Shown in pieces: positions 50,845-59,056 of a stretch of 64,000 bases of DNA. A program made the position numbers and the translations under genes. The DNA comes from Lentisphaeria bacterium. GTDB lineage: Bacteria > Verrucomicrobiota > Lentisphaeria > Victivallales > UBA1829. The notes under the pieces were generated by a model, which was given only the letters and a program-made list of their open reading frames with translations, was not told the origin of the DNA and made no database searches. The DNA lies in the NCBI GenBank assembly GCA_003526375.1, contig DPDG01000083.1:1-64000 (forward strand), given 5' to 3'. Position 1 is the stretch's first letter; every line of letters begins with the position of its first letter.

Positions 50845-51531
50845 ATGAAATCTGGAATGAGGAAGCGCGGCACGACATTATCCAACATGGAAAATTTCAC
50901 ATTGATAGAGTTGTTGGTTGTGATTGCGATTATCGCCATTCTTGCGGCTATGTTATTGCCGGCTTTAAGCAAGGCTCGTGCTGTGGCGCAGAGTATTAAA
51001 TGTACCAGCAATTTGAGACAACAGGGAATTGCAGTCATGACTTATGTGAATCAATATAATGATTATATTGTTCCGACTTTGGGGACGGCCGGTGATTTGG
51101 GAACAAGCTGGTTCCGGCTGGTCAGCGATATCTTGAAACCCGGGGCAGTTCTGCATCCGGTATTGCATTGCCCCTGTAAGATTGTTGATGAATTTTCCTA
51201 CTTGGATGGAGACCGTTTTCTCGGTTACGGTGCCAATCCGGGAATTTCCCGGTTTGATAACGGCGGGGTTTGTTTCGGACCGAGCGAACTTGAGTGGAGA
51301 AAGATCACCTATTGGAAGTATCCGACCAAAACCGTTCAGTATTTTGATCACGATGGTTATGTCGCCGCCTGGTGGGACGTTCTTAATAATTGGACTGGTT
51401 CCGGACGGCATAACAGAAAGGTCAATATTCTGTTTCTGGATGGTCATGTTTCTCCGGAAAACAGAAATGAATTCATCGGGAATCCTCCCGGAACTCGTGG
51501 CTATATCTGGCATGCGGATCAGAATATTTGA
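50845..51531 (+). CDS. DG-type pseudopilin (prepilin-like, H-X9-DG)
   Basis: The 228-residue protein has a 15-residue leader (ending in SNMEN), the helix FTLIELLVVIAIIAILAA with MLLPALSKAR, and a globular domain with RHNRKVNILFLDGHV (H-X9-DG). The -1 residue is Asn. Start follows GAGGTG. It lies 19 bp after the GntR regulator; its stop is 14 bp before the start of the DUF4838-like enzyme. Confidence 0.88.
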   Translation: MKSGMRKRGTTLSNMENFTLIELLVVIAIIAILAAMLLPALSKARAVAQSIKCTSNLRQQGIAVMTYVNQYNDYIVPTLGTAGDLGTSWFRLVSDILKPGAVLHPVLHCPCKIVDEFSYLDGDRFLGYGANPGISRFDNGGVCFGPSELEWRKITYWKYPTKTVQYFDHDGYVAAWWDVLNNWTGSGRHNRKVNILFLDGHVSPENRNEFIGNPPGTRGYIWHADQNI

Positions 51532-51545
51532 TGAGAGAGGGACGT

Positions 51546-53807
51546 ATGATAAAATTATTGTCAGTTCTGCTGTTTGCAAGCGGCAGTGTGGTTGCTTGGG
51601 AAGTCCATGGGCCGGTTTCTCCGACATCTGCGGAGCAAACGGCAATACGGGAGTTGAAATATTATCTTACAGCTGTTGCAGGTCCGGCGTCGGACAGTGT
51701 TCCGGAAGTGGAATTTTTTGTCGGAGTTACTCCGCCCGGATTAAAAGTGCCGGATGCCGGAACTTTTGCTGAGGAGGAGTGGAGCATCGTTCCTTCGGGA
51801 AAACAGGTTGTCTTTCTGGGAGGAGGAAAACGCGGTGTTCTGTATGGCGTTTATCACTACATAGAAGAGAAACTCGGTGTCCGCTGGTGGAACCGGCAGG
51901 AAGAATATATTCCTGCGCGAAAGAAGTTGCCGGTACCGGAAAAGACAGAGAGAGGAAAGCCGGTTTTCATGGCGCGGGAAATATTCCGCTTTGATCTGCC
52001 GTGGGATCAGGGGCGGTTTCAGGCACGCCACCGGATGAACCGTGACGGAAACTTTACGCTGCCTGACGCTTATGGTGGCGGACTGGAGTTTGGAAAACCA
52101 GGTTTTGCACATACTTTTGAACATTACATCCCTTGGAAACAGTATGGCGAGAGCAATCCGGAGTTCTTTTCTCTGGTCAATGGAAAGCGGATCGGCGGTA
52201 TGGGTGGACAGCTTTGTTTGAGCAATCGCGAGGTCCTCCGGTTGATCATTCAAAAATTAAAGGCGTTTATCCGTGAAAGCGAGACACAGGCTGCTGCTGC
52301 GGGACTGCCTCCGCCTCGGTTTTATGAACTGTCGCAGAATGATAATATTGTTTCATGCAAATGCCCGGAATGCAGTGAGTCGGACCGCAAATGGGGGGTA
52401 TCCGGAACATTGATTCGTTTTCTGAATGAGGTAGGAGACGCTATTGAAGCGGAACATCCGGAAGTTGTGATTACCACTCTTGCCTATTTGCAGACGGAGA
52501 TACCTCCGTTGGGGGATGTAAAAGCGCGTCCGAATGTGTGGATTCGACTGTGTGACACAATGACCAGTCAGGCACAATCTCTCCTGAACGAGGGAAATCG
52601 CGCGTTTCAAGACCGGCTTGCGGCGTGGCAGCGGGTGACGCGGAATCTGTTGATTTGGGATTATTCAATTACTTATCCCATGATGGAGGCTTTGCTTCCC
52701 TATCCCAGCGAATTTCTGATTGCGGAAACGCTGCGTCTGTTTGCGAATCGCGGAATCAAAGGTGTGTTTTTTGAACATGAGTTTCCGTTTGCCTCGGACA
52801 TGTATGATCTGAAGGTTTATATGGAGGCTAAACTGCTGGAAAATCCCTATCGGGATGCAAATGTTCTGTATCAGGAATTCCTGCAATTATATTATGGTCC
52901 CGGAGCGGCGGCAGTTGATTTTTATCGCCGTTCTCTTTGGGACGGCGCCAAACGGGCACGCCCGCATATTCCGTTTGGTTCTGCGGCGACCAAGGTTTAT
53001 GCCTCCATGCTGCCGTTGCCGGGACTGCTTGAGGTTCATCGCCGATTTGATGAGGCTGAAAAACTTTTGCATCAACAGCCTGTTTATCTGCGGCGGCTGC
53101 ACAGAGCAAGGCTGGGACTGGATTTCCTGAGTTTCAAAGGCAGCAGTATTTACCGTACTCAGTGGAAAGAGACAGGGCACGCTCCGGAAACTTACCCGTT
53201 GGCGGCAGAAGTCCTGAAACAACGCCTCCTGAAAACGTGTTCTGAACTGGAGACTGATTACCCGGAAATTACTGCGCATTATTCATTCCGGTCAGTTTTT
53301 GAGACCGCGTTGAGAGCGATTGAAAAAAATTCTGAAATTATTCTGAAGAATGGAAATCAAGTTCCTGCAGGTTTTGAAAAGAGGTCGCATACTGCTTACT
53401 CCGCTTTGGATTTTACCCTGTTTGACGGCGGCAGTGCGCAATGGGAGATTGTTTACGATGACGATGCCGAAACAGGTGTAACCGCCCGGATTGCCGATAT
53501 TGTCACCGGCAGTTATTCGTTGCCGCTTGAAGCCGGTGTTTACAACAGTCGGGAAAAGCGGGTTGTCAGTTCCATGCGTTTTCCGGATCAGAAAGTTTTG
53601 CAACCGGGGTATCATTGGTATCATTTTACTGCCGATCTGGATTCTTCGTGCAATTTCTATTTTACCCGCACCTGGACTCTGCAACTGAGTTTTTCCAATA
53701 TCCGGCCTGGTCGTTACAGGGTTTGGTGCCGGGCGGCATATCACAGGGAACGGGATAGAAATACGATCCGTATGGAGCGGGTTCTTGTGGAGCCGATCCG
53801 GAAATAA
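51546..53807 (+). CDS. Secreted DUF4838-type glycosidase-like protein
   Basis: The 753-residue protein has a signal peptide (to about residue 17). An alpha-glucuronidase-like N-terminal domain follows: TAIRELKYYLTAVAG, EFFVGVTPP, and the GKRGVLYGVYHYIEEKLGVRWW block that is typical of DUF4838/GH67-N proteins. The central region (about 130-470) is TIM-barrel-like with RHRMNRDGNF, YIPWKQYGESNPEFFSLVNG, ELSQNDNIVSCKCPECSESD and KGVFFEHEFPFASDM. The Cys-X-Cys-X-X-Cys cluster is characteristic of this family. The C-terminal part is beta-rich. Start at 51546 follows AGAGGGACGT; TTG or ATG at 51528/51531 overlap the pseudopilin stop. Third gene of the second GntR cassette; substrate unknown. Confidence 0.75.
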   Translation: MIKLLSVLLFASGSVVAWEVHGPVSPTSAEQTAIRELKYYLTAVAGPASDSVPEVEFFVGVTPPGLKVPDAGTFAEEEWSIVPSGKQVVFLGGGKRGVLYGVYHYIEEKLGVRWWNRQEEYIPARKKLPVPEKTERGKPVFMAREIFRFDLPWDQGRFQARHRMNRDGNFTLPDAYGGGLEFGKPGFAHTFEHYIPWKQYGESNPEFFSLVNGKRIGGMGGQLCLSNREVLRLIIQKLKAFIRESETQAAAAGLPPPRFYELSQNDNIVSCKCPECSESDRKWGVSGTLIRFLNEVGDAIEAEHPEVVITTLAYLQTEIPPLGDVKARPNVWIRLCDTMTSQAQSLLNEGNRAFQDRLAAWQRVTRNLLIWDYSITYPMMEALLPYPSEFLIAETLRLFANRGIKGVFFEHEFPFASDMYDLKVYMEAKLLENPYRDANVLYQEFLQLYYGPGAAAVDFYRRSLWDGAKRARPHIPFGSAATKVYASMLPLPGLLEVHRRFDEAEKLLHQQPVYLRRLHRARLGLDFLSFKGSSIYRTQWKETGHAPETYPLAAEVLKQRLLKTCSELETDYPEITAHYSFRSVFETALRAIEKNSEIILKNGNQVPAGFEKRSHTAYSALDFTLFDGGSAQWEIVYDDDAETGVTARIADIVTGSYSLPLEAGVYNSREKRVVSSMRFPDQKVLQPGYHWYHFTADLDSSCNFYFTRTWTLQLSFSNIRPGRYRVWCRAAYHRERDRNTIRMERVLVEPIRK

Positions 53808-53939
53808 TCCGTCTTTACGTGCGTGGTTCTGTCTCTTTACTAAAATGTCTTTTTCCTGAAAATAAGCAGGAAAAACATGGTTTTCTCTTTGCTGTTTTGC
53901 CAAAGAAGTGCTATACTTGAGGCATACAGGAGGATGATC

Positions 53940-56168
53940 ATGAAAAAAGCCGCTGCGAAATCAAATACCTTCGATTCCGATGCCTTTCAGATGCTGTTTG
54001 ACGGAAGGATCAAGGACCCGCATTCCGTACTCGGAATGCATACCGGAAAAGACGGAATCGTCGTCAGAATTTACGATCCCGCCGCTGAAAAAGTCTTTAT
54101 CCTTGCCGACGGGCAGAAGTTTCCTGCGGAAAAAGTCGCGGGCGCAGGGCTTTTTGTCGTGACTTTCCCCGGCAGGAAGAAGCATTTCGACTACGTCGTG
54201 GAAAAACATTTTGAAGGCGGAGAAGTTTTCGCTTCCGAGGACCCTTATCACTTCCTGCCCGGAATCGGCGAAATGGATATGTATCTGTTCAATTCCGGCG
54301 AGCATCATAAAGTGTATGAGGTCATGGGGGCGCATCCGCATAAAATGGGGACCGTGGACGGCGTGCTTTTCGCCGTCTGGGCGCCGAATGCGGAACGGGT
54401 CTCCGTGATCGGCGATTTCAACTGCTGGGACGGACGGCGCAATATGATGCGTCTCATGGGGTCTTCCGGCATCTGGGAGCTTTTCATCCCGTCGCTTCAG
54501 CCGGGGGATATCTATAAATATGAGATCCGCACGCAGACAGGCGATATTCTGACGAAACTTGATCCCTATGCGCAGCGCACCGAGCTGCGTCCGCACAATG
54601 CGGGGCGCATTCCATCCGCGGAACCGTATCCGTGGACGGATGCGGAATGGCTGGAAAGGCGCGGGAAAACCAATATTCTGGAATCGCCGGTCAACATTTA
54701 CGAGGTGCATCTCGCCTCATGGCGCGGACCGGGACTCCGGAAGCTTGATCCGGAAAACGAGGATGATTTCCATAATTACCGTGAGCTGGCGCATGCGCTT
54801 GCCGATTATATTCTGGAGATGGGTTACACCCATATCGAGCTCCTGCCGGTCTGTGAACACCCGCTCGACCAGTCATGGGGATATCAGGTCACGGGTTTTT
54901 ATGCGCCGACCGCGCGCTACGGTTCGCCGGAGGATTTTGCCTATTTTGTGGACTATATGCACCAAAAGGGAATCGGAGTGATTCTCGACTGGGTTCCGGC
55001 GCATTTCCCGAAGGACTCCTTTTCCCTCGGGCGTTTTGACGGCACGGCGCTGTATGAGCACGCCGATCCGCGCCAGGGGGAACACCGCGACTGGGGAACC
55101 TACATCTTCAATTTCGGGCGCAACGAGGTCAGGAATTTTCTGATCGGAAGCGCCCTCTACTGGTTCGACAAGTTTCATGTGGACGGTCTGCGTGTGGATG
55201 CGGTGGCGTCCATGCTGTATCTCAACTATTCGCGCAGTGACGGAGACTGGATTCCGAACAAATATGGCGGCAACGAGAATCTGGAGGCGGTTGCGTTTCT
55301 GCGCCGCCTGAACGAGCTTGCGCATGAACAGTTCCCCGGTATCATGATGGTTGCCGAGGAGTCGACCTCATGGCCCGGCGTATCGCGTCCCGCATATCTC
55401 GGAGGGCTGGGGTTCACCTTCAAATGGAACATGGGCTGGATGCACGACACGCTGGAATACTTTGCCCTGGACCCGATCTACCGCAGTTTCAATCACGGCA
55501 AGATCACGTTCTCGCTTCTCTATGCCTTTACGGAGAATTTCATTCTGCCGCTGAGTCACGACGAGGTGGTTCACGGGAAGAAATCCCTGCTTGATAAAAT
55601 GCCGGGCGACTATCAGCAGAAATTCGCAAACCTGCGCGCGCTTTTCTCTTATATGGCAACCCACCCCGGAAAGAAACTTCTGTTCATGGGCGGCGAATTC
55701 GGACAGTGGATCGAATGGAACTGCAATGCCGGGCTTGACTGGATGCTTCTGGACTATCCCCAGCACGCCGCGATGAAACGGCTGTCCGCCGATCTGAATC
55801 ATTTCTACCGCGGGAATCCGTCTCTGTGGGAGGTTGATTTCACCGCGCCCGGATTCCAGTGGCTCGACGGCGGCGATTTCCGGCAGTCGGTTCTTTCCTA
55901 TATCCGCTGGAACAGAGATCATACCGATGCCGTCGTCGTGATTCTGAATCTGACTCCGGTGGTGCGCAATGACTACATCACCGGAGTGCCGTTCCCCGGC
56001 GAATGGGTCGAAGTTTTCAACTCCGACGCTTCGGAATACGGCGGCACCGGTCTGCTCAATTCCGGCGTCATGAAGACGGAGGAGGGCATTTACCACGGAC
56101 AGCCTCAGCATATCAGACTGCGTCTTCCCTGGCTCGGCGCGGTGTTTCTCAAGCTCAGGAAGAAGTAA
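53940..56168 (+). CDS. glgB: 1,4-alpha-glucan branching enzyme
   Basis: The 742-residue GH13 enzyme makes alpha-1,6 branches in glycogen. An N-terminal CBM48-type region (about 20-220: DPHSVLGMH, then GVLFAVWAPNAERVSVIGDF) precedes the barrel with VNIYEVHLASWR. Catalytic residues are Asp420 (GLRVDAVASM), Glu473 (MVAEESTSW) and Asp541 (LSHDEVVHGK). KYGGNENLEAV and MGGEFGQWIEWN are family hallmarks. The start at 53940 has AGGAGG 6 nt upstream; upstream in-frame starts lack a site. No other glg genes are present. larC follows 12 bp downstream. Confidence 0.97.
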   Translation: MKKAAAKSNTFDSDAFQMLFDGRIKDPHSVLGMHTGKDGIVVRIYDPAAEKVFILADGQKFPAEKVAGAGLFVVTFPGRKKHFDYVVEKHFEGGEVFASEDPYHFLPGIGEMDMYLFNSGEHHKVYEVMGAHPHKMGTVDGVLFAVWAPNAERVSVIGDFNCWDGRRNMMRLMGSSGIWELFIPSLQPGDIYKYEIRTQTGDILTKLDPYAQRTELRPHNAGRIPSAEPYPWTDAEWLERRGKTNILESPVNIYEVHLASWRGPGLRKLDPENEDDFHNYRELAHALADYILEMGYTHIELLPVCEHPLDQSWGYQVTGFYAPTARYGSPEDFAYFVDYMHQKGIGVILDWVPAHFPKDSFSLGRFDGTALYEHADPRQGEHRDWGTYIFNFGRNEVRNFLIGSALYWFDKFHVDGLRVDAVASMLYLNYSRSDGDWIPNKYGGNENLEAVAFLRRLNELAHEQFPGIMMVAEESTSWPGVSRPAYLGGLGFTFKWNMGWMHDTLEYFALDPIYRSFNHGKITFSLLYAFTENFILPLSHDEVVHGKKSLLDKMPGDYQQKFANLRALFSYMATHPGKKLLFMGGEFGQWIEWNCNAGLDWMLLDYPQHAAMKRLSADLNHFYRGNPSLWEVDFTAPGFQWLDGGDFRQSVLSYIRWNRDHTDAVVVILNLTPVVRNDYITGVPFPGEWVEVFNSDASEYGGTGLLNSGVMKTEEGIYHGQPQHIRLRLPWLGAVFLKLRKK

Positions 56169-56180
56169 GCGGAGATCTCA

Positions 56181-57359
56181 GTGAAACAGATTCGTTTTGA
56201 CAGTGTCGGCGGCGCCGCCGGCGATATGATCCTTGCTGTGATGGCAGGGCTCGGCGCCGATTTGAAATTAATGGAACGGGGGCTGAACGATGCCATTCCG
56301 GAAGATGAGTTCGTGATGGAAACCATGCCGTTTTCCGATTACGGAATGAACGGAATGAAACTTGACGTGAAGATCACGAAAAGTTCCGGGATTGAGCGGG
56401 GGCTTGAGGAAATCGGGAAAATCATCGACCGCACTCCCATGCCGGAGAAGGCAAAGAAACTTGCGCATGGCGTATTTCACCGTCTGGCGCATGCCGAAGC
56501 GGAGGTTCACGGATGCCATGCGCATCATGTGCATTTCCATGAAGTCGGCGCAGTCGATTCGATTGTCGATATTCTCGGTTCCTGCTGGGCGTTTGAGATG
56601 CTCGGAGCGGACTCCATTTCTTTCGGCGTTCTGCCGGAGGGGACGGGGACCTTCCGGTGCAGGCACGGGATTTACCCGATACCGGCTCCCGCCACGCTCA
56701 GGCTGTTGAAGGACATTGAGATCAAACAGACCGACGAGCCGTTCGAGATGATCACGCCGACAGGCGCCGCGCTCCTGACGACGCTTCCGGGCGGGCAGAA
56801 CAAAGGTGTTTCCGGCAAGATTGTCTCAAGCGCCCTTTCTTTCGGCAGCCGGAAACTCAACGGGCGCCCGAATGTTCTGCGTGCGACTCTGGTTGAATCG
56901 GCGGAAAGCGGCGCATGGGCTACCGAGCCCTGCATCGAACTGGAAACGAATCTGGACGATGTGACGCCGGAAGCGGCGGGCGCATTGTCCGCGAAACTTT
57001 TTGAAGGCGGTGCGCGCGATGTGTGGATGATTCCGGCTGTCATGAAAAAACAGCGTCCGGGATATGTGCTTCATGTGCTCTGCTTCGAGTCCGATCTGGA
57101 TCGTTTTTCTGAACTTGTTTTCCGTGAAACCGGAACGCTCGGGGTCCGCGTGAACCGTACGGAGCGCCGGATTCTTGAGCGTGACATGGTTGCGGTGAAT
57201 CTTCCCTGCGGTGCGGAAGTCCGTGTCAAACGCGCCTTTCTGGACGGCAGGACCATCTCCGCAAAACCGGAATATGAGGACTGCCGGAAGGTCTCGGATG
57301 AATACGGCATCCCTTATCGCGAGGTTTTTCTTGCGGCATTGAATGCATTGGAAAAATGA
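56181..57359 (+). CDS. larC: Nickel-pincer cofactor biosynthesis protein LarC
   Basis: The 392-residue protein belongs to the LarC (DUF111) family, the CTP-dependent cyclometallase that inserts nickel into the pincer nucleotide cofactor of lactate racemase and relatives. Hallmarks: FDSVGGAAGDMILAVMAGLG at the start, HHVHFHEVGAVDSIVDILGS (His/Asp/Glu-rich metal site), EGTGTFRCRHGIYPIPAPAT, and the C-terminal ELETNLDDVTPEAAGALS and KKQRPGYVLHVLC. It is one uninterrupted reading frame. The start is GTG after GCGGAGATC. Its last bases overlap the hemW ATG (ATGA). No larA, larB or larE is in the window. Confidence 0.92.
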   Translation: MKQIRFDSVGGAAGDMILAVMAGLGADLKLMERGLNDAIPEDEFVMETMPFSDYGMNGMKLDVKITKSSGIERGLEEIGKIIDRTPMPEKAKKLAHGVFHRLAHAEAEVHGCHAHHVHFHEVGAVDSIVDILGSCWAFEMLGADSISFGVLPEGTGTFRCRHGIYPIPAPATLRLLKDIEIKQTDEPFEMITPTGAALLTTLPGGQNKGVSGKIVSSALSFGSRKLNGRPNVLRATLVESAESGAWATEPCIELETNLDDVTPEAAGALSAKLFEGGARDVWMIPAVMKKQRPGYVLHVLCFESDLDRFSELVFRETGTLGVRVNRTERRILERDMVAVNLPCGAEVRVKRAFLDGRTISAKPEYEDCRKVSDEYGIPYREVFLAALNALEK

Positions 57360-58465
57360 AAATCCGCCCGTATCAGAATCTCTATATTCATGTGCCGTTC
57401 TGCAACGGCAAGTGCGCCTATTGCGCTTTCTACTCCGAACCGGAGGTAAAACAGGAGGCTGTCGATGCGTGGCTGTGCCGTCTGGAACTTGACGCAAAAC
57501 AGTATGCCCCGCAGAGTGTCCCGCTGAACACGGTTTATCTCGGCGGCGGAACTCCGACCGCCATTCCGCCGGAGTCGCTGGAACGTATTTTCAAAATCAT
57601 CGGAACGTATTTTACCCTTGCGGAAAATGCGGAGATTTCCACGGAATGCAACCCGGAGAGCCTGACGGAGGAAAAAGCCGCTGTGCTCGGACGTTGCGTG
57701 AACCGGGTCAGCATGGGGGTGCAGTCGTTCAATCCGAAATTCCGCAGCCTGATCGGGCGGCGCGGAGGAGGCGCGGGAACCGTGGAACGGGCATTGGACC
57801 TGCTGCGCTCCAACGGAATTGCGAATATCGGTTTCGACCTGATCTATGCTTTGCCGGAACAGACTCTCGACGACTGGGTGCGGGAACTGGAAACCTCGCT
57901 CGGGTATATGCCGCGTCATATCTCCGCATATTCTCTCATCATTGAGGACGGGACGGAGCTTGCCGCGCGTGATTTTCCGCCGGAGGACAACGAACTTTCT
58001 TTCCGGATGTGGCAGACTGCGCAGGATTTCCTGGGCGCACATGGGATGCCACGCTATGAAATCTCGAATTATGCTGCGGAAAAATATGAATGCCGCCACA
58101 ATCAGAATGTCTGGCATGGGGAGACTTATCTGGGGCTCGGTCCCGGCGCCTGTTCCTTTGACGGGGCTGTGCGCCGGACGGAAGTTCCCTCCCTTGCACG
58201 ATGGCTGAAAGGGGATGCCGCCGAGCAGGATATCATCGAAGAACGGAAACGGCTGAGTGAAATTTTCATTATGGGGCTGCGGACGGTGCGCGGCTGGAAA
58301 AAAAGCGAATTTTCGCAGTTTTCCGTGTTGTCCTGGCGGGAAATGTGGAGTAAAATAATAGAGAAACAAATTTCAGACGGTATGTTGAAGGAGAGTCCGG
58401 ACTGTATTTCCCCGACGGAGAAAGGGCTGGCTTTCTGGAATGATCTTGCCGAAGCATATTTTTGA
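57356..58465 (+). CDS. hemW: Radical SAM heme chaperone HemW
   Basis: The 369-residue protein has the radical SAM cluster Cys16-X3-Cys20-X2-Cys23 in VPFCNGKCAYCAFYS, then TVYLGGGTPTAIPPESL, STECNPESLT, NRVSMGVQSFNPKF and GFDLIYALPEQTLDDW. The Cys-x-Phe pattern after the cluster separates HemW from oxygen-independent coproporphyrinogen oxidase HemN, which has an extra Cys. HemW delivers heme to respiratory proteins. It begins within the larC stop (ATGA), so the two are translationally coupled; a GNAT gene follows 14 bp later. Confidence 0.93.
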   Translation: MKIRPYQNLYIHVPFCNGKCAYCAFYSEPEVKQEAVDAWLCRLELDAKQYAPQSVPLNTVYLGGGTPTAIPPESLERIFKIIGTYFTLAENAEISTECNPESLTEEKAAVLGRCVNRVSMGVQSFNPKFRSLIGRRGGGAGTVERALDLLRSNGIANIGFDLIYALPEQTLDDWVRELETSLGYMPRHISAYSLIIEDGTELAARDFPPEDNELSFRMWQTAQDFLGAHGMPRYEISNYAAEKYECRHNQNVWHGETYLGLGPGACSFDGAVRRTEVPSLARWLKGDAAEQDIIEERKRLSEIFIMGLRTVRGWKKSEFSQFSVLSWREMWSKIIEKQISDGMLKESPDCISPTEKGLAFWNDLAEAYF

Positions 58466-58479
58466 AGGAGACTGTTGAA

Positions 58480-58977
58480 ATGAGTATCACGATCCGCTTG
58501 ATTCAGGAAGAAAAAGACCTTGAAACCGTGGCGAAGCTGGCGGAAAAGATCTGGTCGCGCACTTATAAAGAAATTCTTTCGCAGGAACAGATGGCATACA
58601 TGCTGGAAATGATGTATGACCTTTCCGTTACAACACGCGAAGTCAGGGACGGCGTCAGATTCGAGTTGATCTGCGACGGTGAAAAACCGATCGGATTCAT
58701 ATCCTACGGTCCCTATGCAGACGGGGTGGCGAAGCTCCACAAGCTTTATCTTGACTATAATTACCACGGAAAGGGTATCGGTTCCATGGCGCTCCGGCAT
58801 GTCATCGGGGAAACGCGCGCCGCCGGTTACAAGTTCCTGCGCCTGAACGTCAACAAGCAGAACAAGGACGCGATTCGCGCCTATGAACGGAATGGATTTA
58901 AACTGTTTGAAAAAGTCAAAGTCGATATCGGCGGCGGCTTTTATATGGATGATTACATTTACCAGCATGCGCTGTGA
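58480..58977 (+). CDS. GNAT-family N-acetyltransferase
   Basis: The 165-residue protein has the GNAT core: PIGFISYGPYAD, AKLHKLYLDYNYHGKGIGSM (acetyl-CoA-binding loop), FLRLNVNKQNKDAIRAYERN and GFKLFEKVKVDIGGGFYMDDY at the end. The VNKQN-x-x-A-x-x-x-Y-x-x-x-GF pattern is like RimI/PhnO-type acetyltransferases; the substrate is unknown. The ATG at 58480 lies 9 nt from AGGAG, which is inside the hemW 3' end. Third gene of the larC-hemW operon. Confidence 0.9.
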   Translation: MSITIRLIQEEKDLETVAKLAEKIWSRTYKEILSQEQMAYMLEMMYDLSVTTREVRDGVRFELICDGEKPIGFISYGPYADGVAKLHKLYLDYNYHGKGIGSMALRHVIGETRAAGYKFLRLNVNKQNKDAIRAYERNGFKLFEKVKVDIGGGFYMDDYIYQHAL

Positions 58978-59056
58978 GCCGATTTGCCGGAACAGACGTT
59001 TCAGGTAAAAAACGCGGCACAAGCCTCCGGCTGAAGCAACCTCATGTTTTATGGTT

